Shown here piece by piece: positions 8,398 through 18,300 of a stretch of 64,000 nucleotides of DNA. The position numbers and the translations under genes were made by a program. Positions within the stretch are counted from its first letter, which is position 1; each line of letters begins with the position of its first letter. The stretch is from Flavobacterium sp. 5 (GTDB taxonomy: Bacteria > Bacteroidota > Bacteroidia > Flavobacteriales > Flavobacteriaceae): positions 2,294,001 to 2,358,000 of the forward strand of contig NZ_PHUE01000001.1 of the NCBI RefSeq assembly GCF_002813295.1. The letters are read 5' to 3'. The notes beneath the pieces were generated by a model. That model was not told the DNA's origin. It did not search any database and saw only the letters and a program-made list of their open reading frames with translations.

Positions 8398-8757
8398 ATG
8401 GCAGAGCATAATGAATTAGGAAAACAAGGAGAAGACCTTGCTGTAGCGTATCTCAAAAAAAACGGATACATCATCCTAAATACTAACTGGACGTTTCAAA
8501 AAGCCGAAATAGATATTATTGCCAAAATAGAAAACACACTTGCTATCGTTGAAGTAAAGACTAGATCATCTCTTGAATTTGGTTTGCCTCAAGATTTTGT
8601 TAAACCAAAAAAAATTCAACTTTTAGTAAAAGCTGTAAATGCATATGTAATAGAAAGAGATTTGGATATTGATGTCCGTTTTGACATCATTGCCATTCAT
8701 AAAGAAGGAAAAACCTTTGTTATTGAACATCTTATAGATGCTTTTTATCATTTTTGA
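8398..8757 (+). CDS. YraN family (UPF0102) endonuclease-like protein
   Basis: A 119-residue protein of standard length for UPF0102/YraN. It has the predicted PD-(D/E)XK nuclease core: E12 in GKQGEDLA, KAEIDIIA (D39), then VEVKTRSS (E52 and K54). The family is widespread and its members resemble Holliday-junction resolvase-type nucleases, but the cellular role is not settled. It follows the LD-carboxypeptidase by 87 bp and could be co-transcribed. Confidence 0.92.
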   Translation: MAEHNELGKQGEDLAVAYLKKNGYIILNTNWTFQKAEIDIIAKIENTLAIVEVKTRSSLEFGLPQDFVKPKKIQLLVKAVNAYVIERDLDIDVRFDIIAIHKEGKTFVIEHLIDAFYHF

Positions 8758-8778
8758 AAAAATTTAACAATGTTATAT

Positions 8779-8809
8779 TTGTAACAAATTGTTTTTTTGT
8801 TTATATTTG
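8779..8809 (+). promoter_or_regulatory. Bacteroidota-type promoter (TTG-N20-TATATTTG)
   Basis: TTG at 8779-8781 and TATATTTG at 8802-8809 are 20 nt apart, matching the Flavobacterium -33/-7 arrangement. The gene at 8877 begins about 67 nt further on, leaving a normal leader. Confidence 0.6.
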
Positions 8810-8876
8810 CATCGATATTAGAAACTAAACCCTTTCAATATCAGCATAGCTACTCAAAAATAACCAAACTGAAATT

Positions 8877-9533
8877 ATGAAAACTGTATCTTCAATAGTA
8901 GAGAATTACATCAAAACAAAGCCTTTTTTATTGAATGCTTTGTCTCTAGGTATCATTAACTTGACTTCTTTGTCAAGAAATATCATGAACGAATTGGAAA
9001 GTGAATTCGGAAAAGAAGTAAAACAAGGAGCTGTAGTAATGGCTCTTAAACGTTTGACCGAAGAGTTAGACTTTCGTTTGAATCATAAAATTAATAAAGT
9101 AATCAAAAACATAGGTGAAATCACTGTACGTTCTGCTTTGACAGATTATACATTTGCCGTTTCGGATACGGTTTTAAATAAACAAGCTGATTTAATTACA
9201 GATATTAATTCATTACCAGATATTTTTTATACTTCCTCAAAAGGGGTAAATGAAACAAATATTGTGGTAAGTAACAGTGTGAATCACTTAGTAGAAAAAC
9301 ATTTTGCGTCTGAAAAAATGATTCAGAAACTAGATAATTTAGCTTCTATAACTGTAAAATTACCGAAAGAAAATATTGTTGTTCCTGGGATTTATTATTT
9401 CATTTTCCAACGTTTAGCTTGGGAAGGAATTATTATCAATGAGGTAATTTCGACTTCTAATGAATTTACGATTTTGGTAAGTGAAAATGAAGTGGATGTT
9501 GCTTTTAAAGTGATTAAAGATTTAAAAAATTAA
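8877..9533 (+). CDS. Conserved protein with ACT-like C-terminal region
   Basis: A 218-residue cytoplasmic protein without signal peptide or membrane segment. The N-terminal 75 residues are helical and look like a small winged-helix-type module (SLGIINLTSLSRNIMNELES, then GAVVMALKRL). The C-terminal part (about 150-215) alternates strands and helices, with IVVPGIYYFIFQRLAWEGI, EVISTSNEFTILVSENEVDVAF and a final helix, as in ACT domains; Bacteroidota relatives are sometimes labelled aspartate kinase because of this. There is no kinase domain, so it is not an aspartate kinase. A transcriptional regulator sensing an amino acid is possible but not shown. It has its own promoter and terminator. Confidence 0.65.
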   Translation: MKTVSSIVENYIKTKPFLLNALSLGIINLTSLSRNIMNELESEFGKEVKQGAVVMALKRLTEELDFRLNHKINKVIKNIGEITVRSALTDYTFAVSDTVLNKQADLITDINSLPDIFYTSSKGVNETNIVVSNSVNHLVEKHFASEKMIQKLDNLASITVKLPKENIVVPGIYYFIFQRLAWEGIIINEVISTSNEFTILVSENEVDVAFKVIKDLKN

Positions 9534-9556
9534 AAAAAATATTTTTTTTATAATTG

Positions 9557-9586
9557 AAAACGAAGCCTAATGCTTCGTTTTTTTTA
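9557..9586 (+). terminator. Rho-independent terminator
   Basis: A 10-bp stem (AAAACGAAGC at 9557-9566 with 9572-9581, loop CTAAT) runs into a T tract. It ends the ACT-like gene. Confidence 0.88.
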
Positions 9587-9638
9587 TTTATACCTAAATT
9601 TACACTTTCATTACACGGTTAAAATAAATACAATCCTT

Positions 9639-11744
9639 ATGTTAACTCCATCCTATCAGAAGTTAAAAGACATTTTATCAAAATCTATTGATTCCAAACG
9701 TATTTTAACAAATCCCTTGCAAACTCTTGCTTATGGTACAGATGCTAGTTTTTATAGACTTATTCCGCAAATTGTGATTTTGGCTCACAATGAAACTGAA
9801 GTTGTCGAAATCATAAAACAAGCAAAATTACTTGATATTGCATTAACTTTTAGAGCTGCTGGAACTAGTTTGTCGGGACAAGCCATCACTGATTCTGTTT
9901 TGGTTGTTGCTACACATGGTTGGAAAAATTTTGAACTTTTAGACAACAATCAAAAAATAAAATTAGAGCCTGGAATTGTTGGTGCTCGTGCTAATACTTT
10001 CTTGGCACCACATGGCTTAAAAATTGGTCCTGATCCAGCGTCAATTGGTGCGGCAATGATTGGCGGTATTGTTGCTAATAATGCTAGTGGTATGTGTTGC
10101 GGAACTGCTCAAAACTCCTATCAAACCATAGCCGATATCCGAATTGTTTTGCATGACGGAACACTTCTGGACACTGCCGATACAAATAGTGTTGCTGATT
10201 TTAAAAAGAATCAAACGGCTTTAATTCATGAAATTGAAAACCTTAGAGACACTATAAAAAGTGATGAAACACTATACCAGCGTATCAAAAATAAATTCAA
10301 AATAAAAAATACTACAGGCTATAGCATCAATGCTTTGGTTGATTATGAGGACCCAATCGAAATTATCAAACACCTGATGGTAGGATCGGAAGGCACATTG
10401 GCGTTTATTTCGAATGTGACATTCAAAACCATTATCGACGAAAAATATAAATCCTGTTCTTTACTTATTTTTAATAGTATTCAAGATGCTTGTAATGCGA
10501 CTATTTTATTAAAATCAAGTCCAGTTGCTGCTGTAGAATTATTAGATCGAAAATCTATTCAATCTGTTGAAAATGATCCTGAAGCTCCTTTGTATTTCAA
10601 AACATTGCCTGAATCTGCTTGTGCTTTATTGGTAGAATGCAGAGACAATGATTTGAATGTTTTACTTCAAAAGCAAGAAGAAATTCGATCGCAAATTCAA
10701 TCTATTCCGACTTACACCGATTATGAATTTACCCGTGATCTTAAACAATATTATTTCAATTGGAAAGCCCGAAAAGGTTTGCTTCCAACAGTTGGTGGTA
10801 TGCGAAAAACAGGAACCTCTGTTATTATTGAAGATGTTGCTTTTCCTTTGTCTCATTTGGCGGAAGCCTGTTTGGAATTGAAAGATTTATTTAAAAAATA
10901 TGAATATCACGATGCTTATCTTTTTGGTCATGCCTTAGAAGGAAATCTGCATTTGGTTTTTTCTCAGGATTTTTCGAACCAAGATGAGGTAGATCGTTAT
11001 GAAAAATTGATGTCAGAGTTGGCGATTTTAGTTGTAGATCGTTTTGATGGTTCCTTAAAAGCAGAACACGGGACAGGTCGTAATATGGCTCCGTTTGTAG
11101 AAAAAGAATGGGGAACTACAGCTTACGAAATCATGAAACGCATCAAAAATATTTTTGATCCTAATAATAAAATCAATCCTGATGTTTTAATCAATCCTGA
11201 TCCCAAAGCACATCTCAAAAATTTGAAACCAATGCCCGAATCCCATGTCATTGTTGATAAATGCATGGAATGTGGGTTTTGTGAACCGCATTGCGTTTCC
11301 GAAGGATTAACTCTGTCCCCTAGACAACGTATTGTAATTGCCCGAGAAATCAGCAGATTGGAAGAAACCAATGATGATCCGCAGCGGTTGGCAGCGATCC
11401 GAAAAGATGTTACCTATCAACTGGATGAAACCTGCGCCACAGATGGACTTTGTGCTTTGGCTTGCCCTGTTTATATAGATACAGGGAAATTTGTAAAAGA
11501 ATGGAGGGCTAGTAAATTGAATGTTGACGATAAAAAAATAGCTTCTTATATTGGCTCACACATGGCAGGAACAACTTCTGGTTTAAGAATTGGACTAAAA
11601 ATTGTAGCAGGTTTTCACAACATTCTTGGAACAACAATTATGGCTACTTTATCCAATGGCTTTCATTTTTTAAGTTTTGGAAAAGTTCCGAAATGGATTC
11701 CTGAAATGCCAAAAGGGGCTAACAAAATTAATACCAATCAATAG
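9639..11744 (+). CDS. FAD-linked oxidase/4Fe-4S protein, D-lactate dehydrogenase-like (GlcD-type part)
   Basis: Start chosen at the ATG at 9639 (MLTPSYQK), giving 701 residues; an in-frame ATG at 9570 lies inside the preceding terminator. The N-terminal half is a PCMH-type FAD domain (FRAAGTSLSGQA at about 72-82; GSEGTLAFISNVTF). The FAD-linked oxidase C-domain shows GHALEGNLH and EHGTGRNMAPF. A ferredoxin-like segment follows with two 4Fe-4S cysteine sets: CMECGFCEPHC near 542 and CATDGLCALACP near 599. Homologues of this build are about 930-980 residues and continue into a CCG domain; here the frame ends just before it and the CCG part is in the next gene. It probably oxidises D-lactate or another 2-hydroxy acid and passes electrons to quinone. 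Confidence 0.85.
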   Translation: MLTPSYQKLKDILSKSIDSKRILTNPLQTLAYGTDASFYRLIPQIVILAHNETEVVEIIKQAKLLDIALTFRAAGTSLSGQAITDSVLVVATHGWKNFELLDNNQKIKLEPGIVGARANTFLAPHGLKIGPDPASIGAAMIGGIVANNASGMCCGTAQNSYQTIADIRIVLHDGTLLDTADTNSVADFKKNQTALIHEIENLRDTIKSDETLYQRIKNKFKIKNTTGYSINALVDYEDPIEIIKHLMVGSEGTLAFISNVTFKTIIDEKYKSCSLLIFNSIQDACNATILLKSSPVAAVELLDRKSIQSVENDPEAPLYFKTLPESACALLVECRDNDLNVLLQKQEEIRSQIQSIPTYTDYEFTRDLKQYYFNWKARKGLLPTVGGMRKTGTSVIIEDVAFPLSHLAEACLELKDLFKKYEYHDAYLFGHALEGNLHLVFSQDFSNQDEVDRYEKLMSELAILVVDRFDGSLKAEHGTGRNMAPFVEKEWGTTAYEIMKRIKNIFDPNNKINPDVLINPDPKAHLKNLKPMPESHVIVDKCMECGFCEPHCVSEGLTLSPRQRIVIAREISRLEETNDDPQRLAAIRKDVTYQLDETCATDGLCALACPVYIDTGKFVKEWRASKLNVDDKKIASYIGSHMAGTTSGLRIGLKIVAGFHNILGTTIMATLSNGFHFLSFGKVPKWIPEMPKGANKINTNQ

Positions 11745-11751
11745 TAATAAA

Positions 11752-12468
11752 ATGAATACAACCTCTGATTTAAAAGTAGTTTACTTTCCTTCATGCATCA
11801 ATAGAAGTATGGGGAAAAATAGTTTTCAAAACTCAGATGATCTTCAATTAACAGCACTTACTCATCAATTATTAGTTCGTGCCGGATTTACCATAATTTA
11901 TCCCAAATCAATGAACAGTCATTGCTGTGGTATGCCTTTTTCCAGTAAAGGTTTTGCAGAAGCTAATCATACACAATCAGAAGTATTAGAAAAGTCGCTT
12001 TTAGAAGCATCGGAAAATGGAAAATATCCTGTTTTGTATGATATGAGCCCATGTTTTCAGCATTCAAAAGAAGAATTTTCTAGCACCTTGCAAATTGTTG
12101 ATCCTATCGAATTTATGTTGGATTATGTAATGCCACATTTGACAATAAAGAATAAAAAAGAGACTGTTGCCGTTTTTCCTGTTTGTTCGGTTAAAAAAAT
12201 TGGAAAAATGGATCAGCTCCTTGCTTTGTCTCAACTCTGTTCCAATCAAGTTACATTAATTGATAGCAATTGTTGTGGTTTTGCAGGTGACAGAGGTTTC
12301 TTGATTCCTGAACTAAACGAACATGGATTACGCGAATTAAAAGCACAAATTCCAACAGACTGCAACGAAGGATATTCTACAAGTAGAACTTGCGAAATTG
12401 GATTAGAAAATAGGAGTGGAATTGATTTCAAATCTATTTTTTATTTGGTAGATGAGGTAACAAGGTAA
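11752..12468 (+). CDS. CCG-domain Fe-S subunit (GlcF-like), split from the preceding oxidase
   Basis: Taken from the ATG at 11752 (MNTTSDLKVVYFPSC), 239 residues. It has the two cysteine-rich CCG repeats of GlcF/heterodisulfide-reductase type: HCCGMPFSSKGF in the first half and NCCGFAGDRGF in the second, plus SRTCEIG near the end. These domains usually bind a non-cubane or second 4Fe-4S cluster in electron transfer. It starts 7 bp after the stop of the FAD-linked gene in the +1 frame, and the frame remains open upstream to 11677, overlapping the end of that gene. Together the parts add up to the usual length of a single fused protein, so a frameshift or a natural split are both possible. No ribosome binding site is obvious. 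Confidence 0.8.
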   Translation: MNTTSDLKVVYFPSCINRSMGKNSFQNSDDLQLTALTHQLLVRAGFTIIYPKSMNSHCCGMPFSSKGFAEANHTQSEVLEKSLLEASENGKYPVLYDMSPCFQHSKEEFSSTLQIVDPIEFMLDYVMPHLTIKNKKETVAVFPVCSVKKIGKMDQLLALSQLCSNQVTLIDSNCCGFAGDRGFLIPELNEHGLRELKAQIPTDCNEGYSTSRTCEIGLENRSGIDFKSIFYLVDEVTR

Positions 12469-12563
12469 TTAAGTAATCTTTTTTTAATTTTATTGTGTTT
12501 GAACTTTTTTTCCTATTTTAGGCTTTATTTTAAATTAATATTGCGACCAATTAACAATAACAT

Positions 12564-13061
12564 ATGGAAGAAAAATACAGAGTAAACGAAACTCAAAAAA
12601 GAATTGAACCTACTGAAAAAAAATGCAGCTATTGTCGAAAAAAGGAAATGACCTTAATAGATAGTTGCTTTTTTCAAACTTTATTCTTTGAACAAAAAAG
12701 AGCTAATTACTTGGTTGTTAGAAAAGTAAATTTCAATAAAGTTTCTATTGGTGTGCCTAGATGCGAAAGCTGTAGATCAATTCATGAAGGAGCAGATGCA
12801 AAAGCTCAAAAATATATTTTTATTGGAGCGGGTATAATGTTTGTTTTTCCGTTCCTTTTTTCTTTTAGTTTTGATGGACTTAAAAGTGGAATAATACCTG
12901 CTATAATTGTTTTGATTGCGGGGTTTGCATTTAAAAACTATTTATCAGAAAAAATTGTCTTTAAGACTGATATCCTTGCCGAAAAAGTAGGTGCACAATA
13001 TAGCGTAATCGTTCAAGAATTTCTTGAAGAAGGTTGGCAATATGAACAACCAGAAGCCTAA
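12564..13061 (+). CDS. Membrane protein with N-terminal CxxC pairs (zinc-ribbon-like), unknown function
   Basis: A 165-residue protein I do not recognise. Cysteine pairs CSYC (C21, C24) and CESC (C67, C70) bracket a beta-rich stretch and could bind one zinc ion as a ribbon. Two hydrophobic segments follow (about 84-102 and 108-125), joined by a short loop, and a soluble acidic tail ends in EEGWQYEQPEA. The ribbon and tail should be on the same side of the membrane, most simply the cytoplasm. It stands alone between the lactate-dehydrogenase-like genes and the starch locus. The coding frame is convincing, but no function can be assigned. Confidence 0.65.
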   Translation: MEEKYRVNETQKRIEPTEKKCSYCRKKEMTLIDSCFFQTLFFEQKRANYLVVRKVNFNKVSIGVPRCESCRSIHEGADAKAQKYIFIGAGIMFVFPFLFSFSFDGLKSGIIPAIIVLIAGFAFKNYLSEKIVFKTDILAEKVGAQYSVIVQEFLEEGWQYEQPEA

Positions 13062-13198
13062 AAAACACACTATTATTTTACTCTAAAATTATAAATTACC
13101 GTTGAGAAATCAGTGGTTTTTTTTATGTCTAAAATTAAAATTAACTCCAAAAAAGCAAAGGCAACTTTTTTAAAATACCAATGCGAATAATATTTTTA

Positions 13199-13206
13199 TA
13201 TATTTG
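13199..13206 (+). promoter_or_regulatory. Candidate -7 box (TATATTTG) upstream of the ECF sigma gene
   Basis: TATATTTG matches TAnnTTTG and sits 80 nt before the sigma-factor ATG. No TTG at the right spacing was found. Confidence 0.35.
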
Positions 13207-13286
13207 TTGGCTATTTAAGTTATTATCTGCCTTAAATTAAGAATATCCTTATTATAATCATAAAAAATTAAAGGGTTAGTAAATCA

Positions 13287-13850
13287 ATGTCAACAACAAA
13301 AGACTTTAGCGAACAATTGTTGGTAAGTGAACTCAAAAATGGTAACGAAAAAGCATTTCGTAAACTGTATGATTTCTATTACCAAGATATCTATGGTTAT
13401 AGCATCAGTCTTTTAAAATCCAAAGAACTTGCAGAAGAAAATGTACAAGACGTTTTTTTGAAAATTTGGTTGCATCGAGAAAATTTAAATTTGGAACAAT
13501 CCTTCAAATCTTTTTTATTTACCATTGCCCGAAACCAAGCTTTTAATCTTTTAAACAAAGCCGCAAATGATGTGCTTTTGAAAGAAGAGGTTTTTTACAC
13601 TAGTGAGAAATCACATGCGGAAGGAGATTTTTCTATTCGCGAAGATGATTGTAAAAAATTAAAAAAGCAGGCGATAAAACAACTTCCACCCAAACGTAAA
13701 CGCATTTTTAAAATGTCAAGAAAACAGGGTAAAACATATGAAGAAATTAGCCAGGAATTAGGTATTTCTGTCAATACTGTCAAAAATCAAATGAGTAAAG
13801 CCCTCGAATCCATGCGGATATTTTTTCGGGCTCATGATGGTTTTACTTAA
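13287..13850 (+). CDS. ECF RNA polymerase sigma factor (FecI-like, Bacteroidota family)
   Basis: A 187-residue protein. Region 2 spans about 20-92 (EKAFRKLYDFYYQDIYGYS, ELAEENVQDVFLKIW, then FLFTIARNQAFNLL) and region 4 about 125-180 with the helix-turn-helix YEEISQELGISVNTVKNQMSKAL. Region 3 and region 1 are absent, as usual for ECF factors. It lies directly before a fecR-like gene and a susC gene whose product carries an STN domain, the standard trans-envelope signalling arrangement. It is expected to direct transcription of the starch locus when released by the anti-sigma. An intrinsic terminator immediately follows the gene, so sigma and anti-sigma are probably not fully co-transcribed. 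Confidence 0.93.
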   Translation: MSTTKDFSEQLLVSELKNGNEKAFRKLYDFYYQDIYGYSISLLKSKELAEENVQDVFLKIWLHRENLNLEQSFKSFLFTIARNQAFNLLNKAANDVLLKEEVFYTSEKSHAEGDFSIREDDCKKLKKQAIKQLPPKRKRIFKMSRKQGKTYEEISQELGISVNTVKNQMSKALESMRIFFRAHDGFT

Positions 13851-13873
13851 AAATAGATTTCATTTTATTCTAT

Positions 13874-13905
13874 AATCACTCCTTAGGGGTGATTTTTTTT
13901 GCTTT
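13874..13905 (+). terminator. Intrinsic terminator between sigma factor and fecR
   Basis: A 9-bp stem (13874-13882 with 13886-13894, one G-T wobble, loop TTA) is followed by seven or more T residues. It uncouples the sigma gene from the fecR gene. Confidence 0.75.
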
Positions 13906-14071
13906 TTATTGAAATAATTTTTTATTTATAATGCTTTAAAAATCAATACTTTATAGTTTAAAATATTGATTTTTTATTTTTAATTATGTTAAAATTAAAA
14001 AAATTACAACGTTTGAGTAGTAGTCAACTCTCTTTCAACTGTATTATATAAAAGCAAACAAATATTTAGTC

Positions 14072-15238
14072 ATGATGAATGAAAATTCAGAAATAAAAGA
14101 AATACTCAATAAGTTCATTTTGAACCAATGCACTGCTGAAGAAACAACAGTAGTAATTGACTATTGCAAAAACAATAACCTTACCACCGATTTCCCAACT
14201 GTTGATGAAGTGAAAACTTTATTGAATGAACTTCCTCAAATGGATGCGAATACAGCAGACCAATTATTTTCTAAAATTTTGATTCAGGCTCAAGAAAGCG
14301 AAGAAATCGAACAAATAAAATTTCCTTTCAAGAAATATTTGGCTATTGCAGCTTCGATTATTGTATTACTTTCTATTGGATTTTCATACAGAAAGAATTT
14401 TAATGCCCCAAAAATTAATCCTGTTATTAGCAGTAATGAGATCACCTTACAGTTAGAAAATGGTGATATTCAAGTTATTTCTGAGGGTAAAAAAAGCCAA
14501 GTTGCCGATGCTGATGGACACATTGTAGGAAACCAAAACGGAAACAAAATTGCATATGATACCGAAACATCAATTGAAAAACTGGTGTATAATACTTTGA
14601 AAATTCCAAACGGAAAACGATTTGAATTGGAACTATCTGACGGAACCATTGTGCACTTAAATTCAGGTACTACATTAAAATATCCTGTAAAATTCATAGC
14701 TGGTGCAAACAGACAAGTTTTTCTTGATGGTGAAGCTTTTTTTGATGTTGCAAAGGACAAGAAACACCCTTTTATCGTAAATGCCGATAAATTGAATGTT
14801 AGAGTTTTAGGGACACATTTTAATGTTTCCAGTTATCCAGAAGATGATTTAACTGATGTTGTGTTAGTAGAAGGTTCAGTAGGAATGTACTCGGCAAATG
14901 AAACTTTTAATGCTGATAAAAACACGATTCTTAAACCAGGATACAAAGGAAGCTTCAATAAAAATAACAATCGCATCAATACTAAAGAAGTTAATACAGA
15001 TATGTATACGTGTTGGATGAATGGTGGATTAGCTTTTCGTGATATAACGTTTAATAGTATCTGTAAAAAATTAGAAAGAAAGTATGATGTTACTATCGTA
15101 GTCAAAAGTCAAAAATTAGCTAATGAAAAATTTAATGCCCGTTTTGGTGATAAATCTATAGAAGAAGTATTGAGCTACTTCGATGATGCCTATGGTTTTA
15201 ATTATAGCAAAAAGAATAATATAATAACTATTAACTAA
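14072..15238 (+). CDS. FecR family anti-sigma factor
   Basis: A 388-residue inner-membrane protein. Residues 1-85 are the cytoplasmic sigma-binding part, one membrane helix follows at about 89-106 (YLAIAASIIVLLSIGFSY), and the periplasmic part contains the FecR domain (about 170-275; IPNGKRFELELSDGT..HLNSGT and a GEAFFDVAKD strand). A C-terminal DUF4974-type domain lies at about 313-386 (GLAFRDITFNSICKKLERKYDV). It should hold the adjacent ECF sigma inactive and receive the signal from the STN domain of the downstream SusC protein. Two ATG codons are adjacent (14072, 14075); either could start it. Confidence 0.92.
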   Translation: MMNENSEIKEILNKFILNQCTAEETTVVIDYCKNNNLTTDFPTVDEVKTLLNELPQMDANTADQLFSKILIQAQESEEIEQIKFPFKKYLAIAASIIVLLSIGFSYRKNFNAPKINPVISSNEITLQLENGDIQVISEGKKSQVADADGHIVGNQNGNKIAYDTETSIEKLVYNTLKIPNGKRFELELSDGTIVHLNSGTTLKYPVKFIAGANRQVFLDGEAFFDVAKDKKHPFIVNADKLNVRVLGTHFNVSSYPEDDLTDVVLVEGSVGMYSANETFNADKNTILKPGYKGSFNKNNNRINTKEVNTDMYTCWMNGGLAFRDITFNSICKKLERKYDVTIVVKSQKLANEKFNARFGDKSIEEVLSYFDDAYGFNYSKKNNIITIN

Positions 15239-15287
15239 CCCTTAAAACCAATGAAAAAATAATGAATTGAATTTACTAGAATAAAAA

Positions 15288-15318
15288 AATCGGAAAGAGC
15301 TGCGAACAATTTCCGATT
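15288..15318 (+). other. Hairpin in the susC leader
   Basis: A 9-bp inverted repeat (AATCGGAAA at 15288-15296 with TTTCCGATT at 15310-15318) sits 50 nt before the susC ATG. There is no T tract after it, so it is not a classical terminator. It may influence translation or mRNA stability. Confidence 0.45.
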
Positions 15319-15367
15319 GAAGAAGTGATTGAACCTAACAGATTAAATACAATCAATTAACAAAATT

Positions 15368-18300
15368 ATGAAAAAAAAATCAAAGAATGATGGAATGCAA
15401 TTTTCATTGTTCAAAATTGACCTGAAATTGAAACTAACTACACTATTACTTTTAGTTGCCATTTTTAATTCACGAGCCGATACTTATGCCCAAAAGACAA
15501 AAGTTAGCTTAGAATTAAAAAACACTACTGTGGAGAAGGTTATTGAAACTATTGAACAAAAAACCGACTTTAAATTTATTTATAAATTGAACGATATCGA
15601 TTTAGATCGTGTAATATCTATTCACGTAAAAAATCAAAATATAAACATCGTTTTAGACTATATTTTTAAAGGGACTTCTACGGATTTTATTATTCGAGAT
15701 ACCCAAATTATGCTCAAAAAACCGAATATAATTAAAACCGAAATTCTTCCTTTTTTGCAACAAACCATAAAAGGAAAAGTAGTCGATGAGAATCGAATGC
15801 CATTATCTGGTGCGACTGTTACTGAGCAAGGAACAAAAAATAGTGCACTAACAGGCTATGACGGTTCTTTTGAAATTGTAGTACAAAGTAACACTGCGAT
15901 GTTAGTTGCTACTTACATGGGCTATATTAAAAAAGTGTTTTTGGCAGATCAAATAAATCCAACAATACAATTAGAACCAGAAACAACTTCCTTAAAAGAA
16001 GTCGTATTAGTAGGTTATAGTTCTATGGCCAAAAGAGATGTAACAGGTGCAGTATCCTCTATTGTTCAAAAAGACATGAATCAAGGTTCTATTGTAAACC
16101 CCTTGCAATTGATTTCTGGTAAAATGGCGGGTGTAAACATCACTCAAACAGGTAGTGAACCAGGAGCTACCCCAAGTATTAGAATTCGAGGATTAACTTC
16201 ATTAGTTGGAGGAAATGATCCATTGGTAGTTATCGATGGTGTACAAGGAAATCTTGATTTATTAAATCAAATTCCTCCAAGTGAAATTGCTTCTATAGAC
16301 ATTTTAAAAGATGCATCTGCTGCTGCGGTATATGGTTCTAGAGGAGCTGCTGGAGTGGTCCTTGTTACTACTAAAAAAAGTAAAGCTGGTAAAACTTCTG
16401 TAGAATACTCAGGAACAATGTCGGTAGATGAAATTCCAAACCCATTAGAAGTTCTAAATGCAGACGAATGGTGGCAACAAGCTCAGTCAGTGGGTGTACC
16501 AGCATTAGCAAATCATGGTGCAAGTACCGATTGGTTTAACATTTTGACACAAAGAGGATTTACCCAAACGCATGCTTTGGCCTTTGGTGGCGGAGCAGAA
16601 AAATTTAATTACAGAGCTTCTATTTCGGCTATTTTACAAGAAGGAGTCGTAATAAACACAAAAAGTAATAAATATATTGGACGCATCCAAGCTACTCAAT
16701 TGGCAATGGATGACAAGTTAAAATTGACTTTTAATCTTAACAGTGGTATTATTGATACTGATTATAGTATTGGAACCATAGGTAGAGCATCATTTAGGTC
16801 TAACTTGATTACAAACTCTTACTTTGTAAGTCCCACTACTCCAGTTTATAATGTGGATGGTACTTATTTTAACGATCCTAACGTATTTAATTATTTAAAT
16901 CCATATGCGGCTGCAGAAACCGTTTCCAATCATAATGAAAACAATAATTTGTTTGGAAGTTTAAAAGCTGAATTAGAAATTATCGACGGCGTAACTGCAG
17001 GATGGTTTGGAAGTTGGAGAAATACCAATATTACTCACGGCTACTATCTTCCATCAGAATCAACAGATGCTGAGGCTATTGATCAAAAAGGTTACGCCAA
17101 TATCAGTAACAATAAGACAAATGAAAGGCTTATGAACATGAGCATTAATTACAAAAAAGTATTAGGCAATCATAGTCTGGATGTATTAGGTCTTTATGAG
17201 TGGCAAAATCAAACCTATCAAGGGAACTTTGCTCAAGCCCGTGGCTTTGTAAATGATATTGCTACCTACAATGCTTTGCAATTGGGCGATTTTTCAAATG
17301 CAAAACCAGGTGATATATCATCTTATAAAAATGACAGAACCGTAATATCTTTTTTAACTCGTTTTAATTATAGCTATTTAGGTCGTTATTTACTTACAGG
17401 AAGTATTAGAAAAGATGGTTCTTCTGTATTTGGAGACAATAACAAATGGGGGGACTTCCCATCAGTGTCTTTAGGATGGGCTATTGACAAAGAATCTTTT
17501 ATGGCTAATCAAACCCTCTTTACTCAATTAAAATTACGTGGAGGATATGGAGAAACAGGTAATCAACAGGGATTATCTCCTCAACAATCTCTTTCGTTAG
17601 TGGGTCAAGGTACGCCAAATCTTACTTATTTTGGAGGCTCAGTAGTCAATAATTATGGTCAGATACAAAATGAGAATTCTGATTTGAAATGGGAAACAAA
17701 AAAACAGACCAATATTGGTATTGATTTTGCTCTTTTTAACAATAGACTTAAAGGTTCTTTTGATGCTTATACTGCTACTACAGATAATCTTTTATTTAAT
17801 TACACTGTTCCACAACCTCCTTATCCTTTTGATAGAGTATTTGCTAATGTGGGAAGTCTTTTGAACGAAGGTATAGAGGCTTCATTAAGCTATGATTTAA
17901 TAAGTAACGACAACATTCTCCTTACTCTAGCAGGAAACGTATCCTTTATGCGAAATGAAGTACTTAATTTGAGCGGAAGCATCGATGGAGTACCATTGAA
18001 TACGGATTTTGTTGACTGGGGTGCACCAAACTCTTACTTGGTAAAAGGAAAACCAGTAGGTTCATTTTATACTTTGCATAGTACAGGAAAAGACAATGTT
18101 AACGCGGAGACAGTATTGGATCGCGATGGAAATGGTATTATTGATCAAGGATCAAGAAGTCCAGACAGAGCTTATAACGGTTCTTCAATGCCAACGTATA
18201 CTTTTGCATTCAATCCTACTTTTAAATATAAAAATTTGGATATTTCAATGCTTTGGAGAGGTTCTGGAGGAAATAAAATTTATAACACCTTAAACAAAAG

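Noticed and set aside
8877..9533. Aspartate kinase
   Set aside because: Only an ACT-like C-terminal part is visible; there is no amino-acid kinase domain.
9570..9638. In-frame ATG upstream of the FAD-linked oxidase
   Set aside because: It lies within the T-rich arm of the preceding terminator, and the added residues are not like the family; the ATG at 9639 fits.
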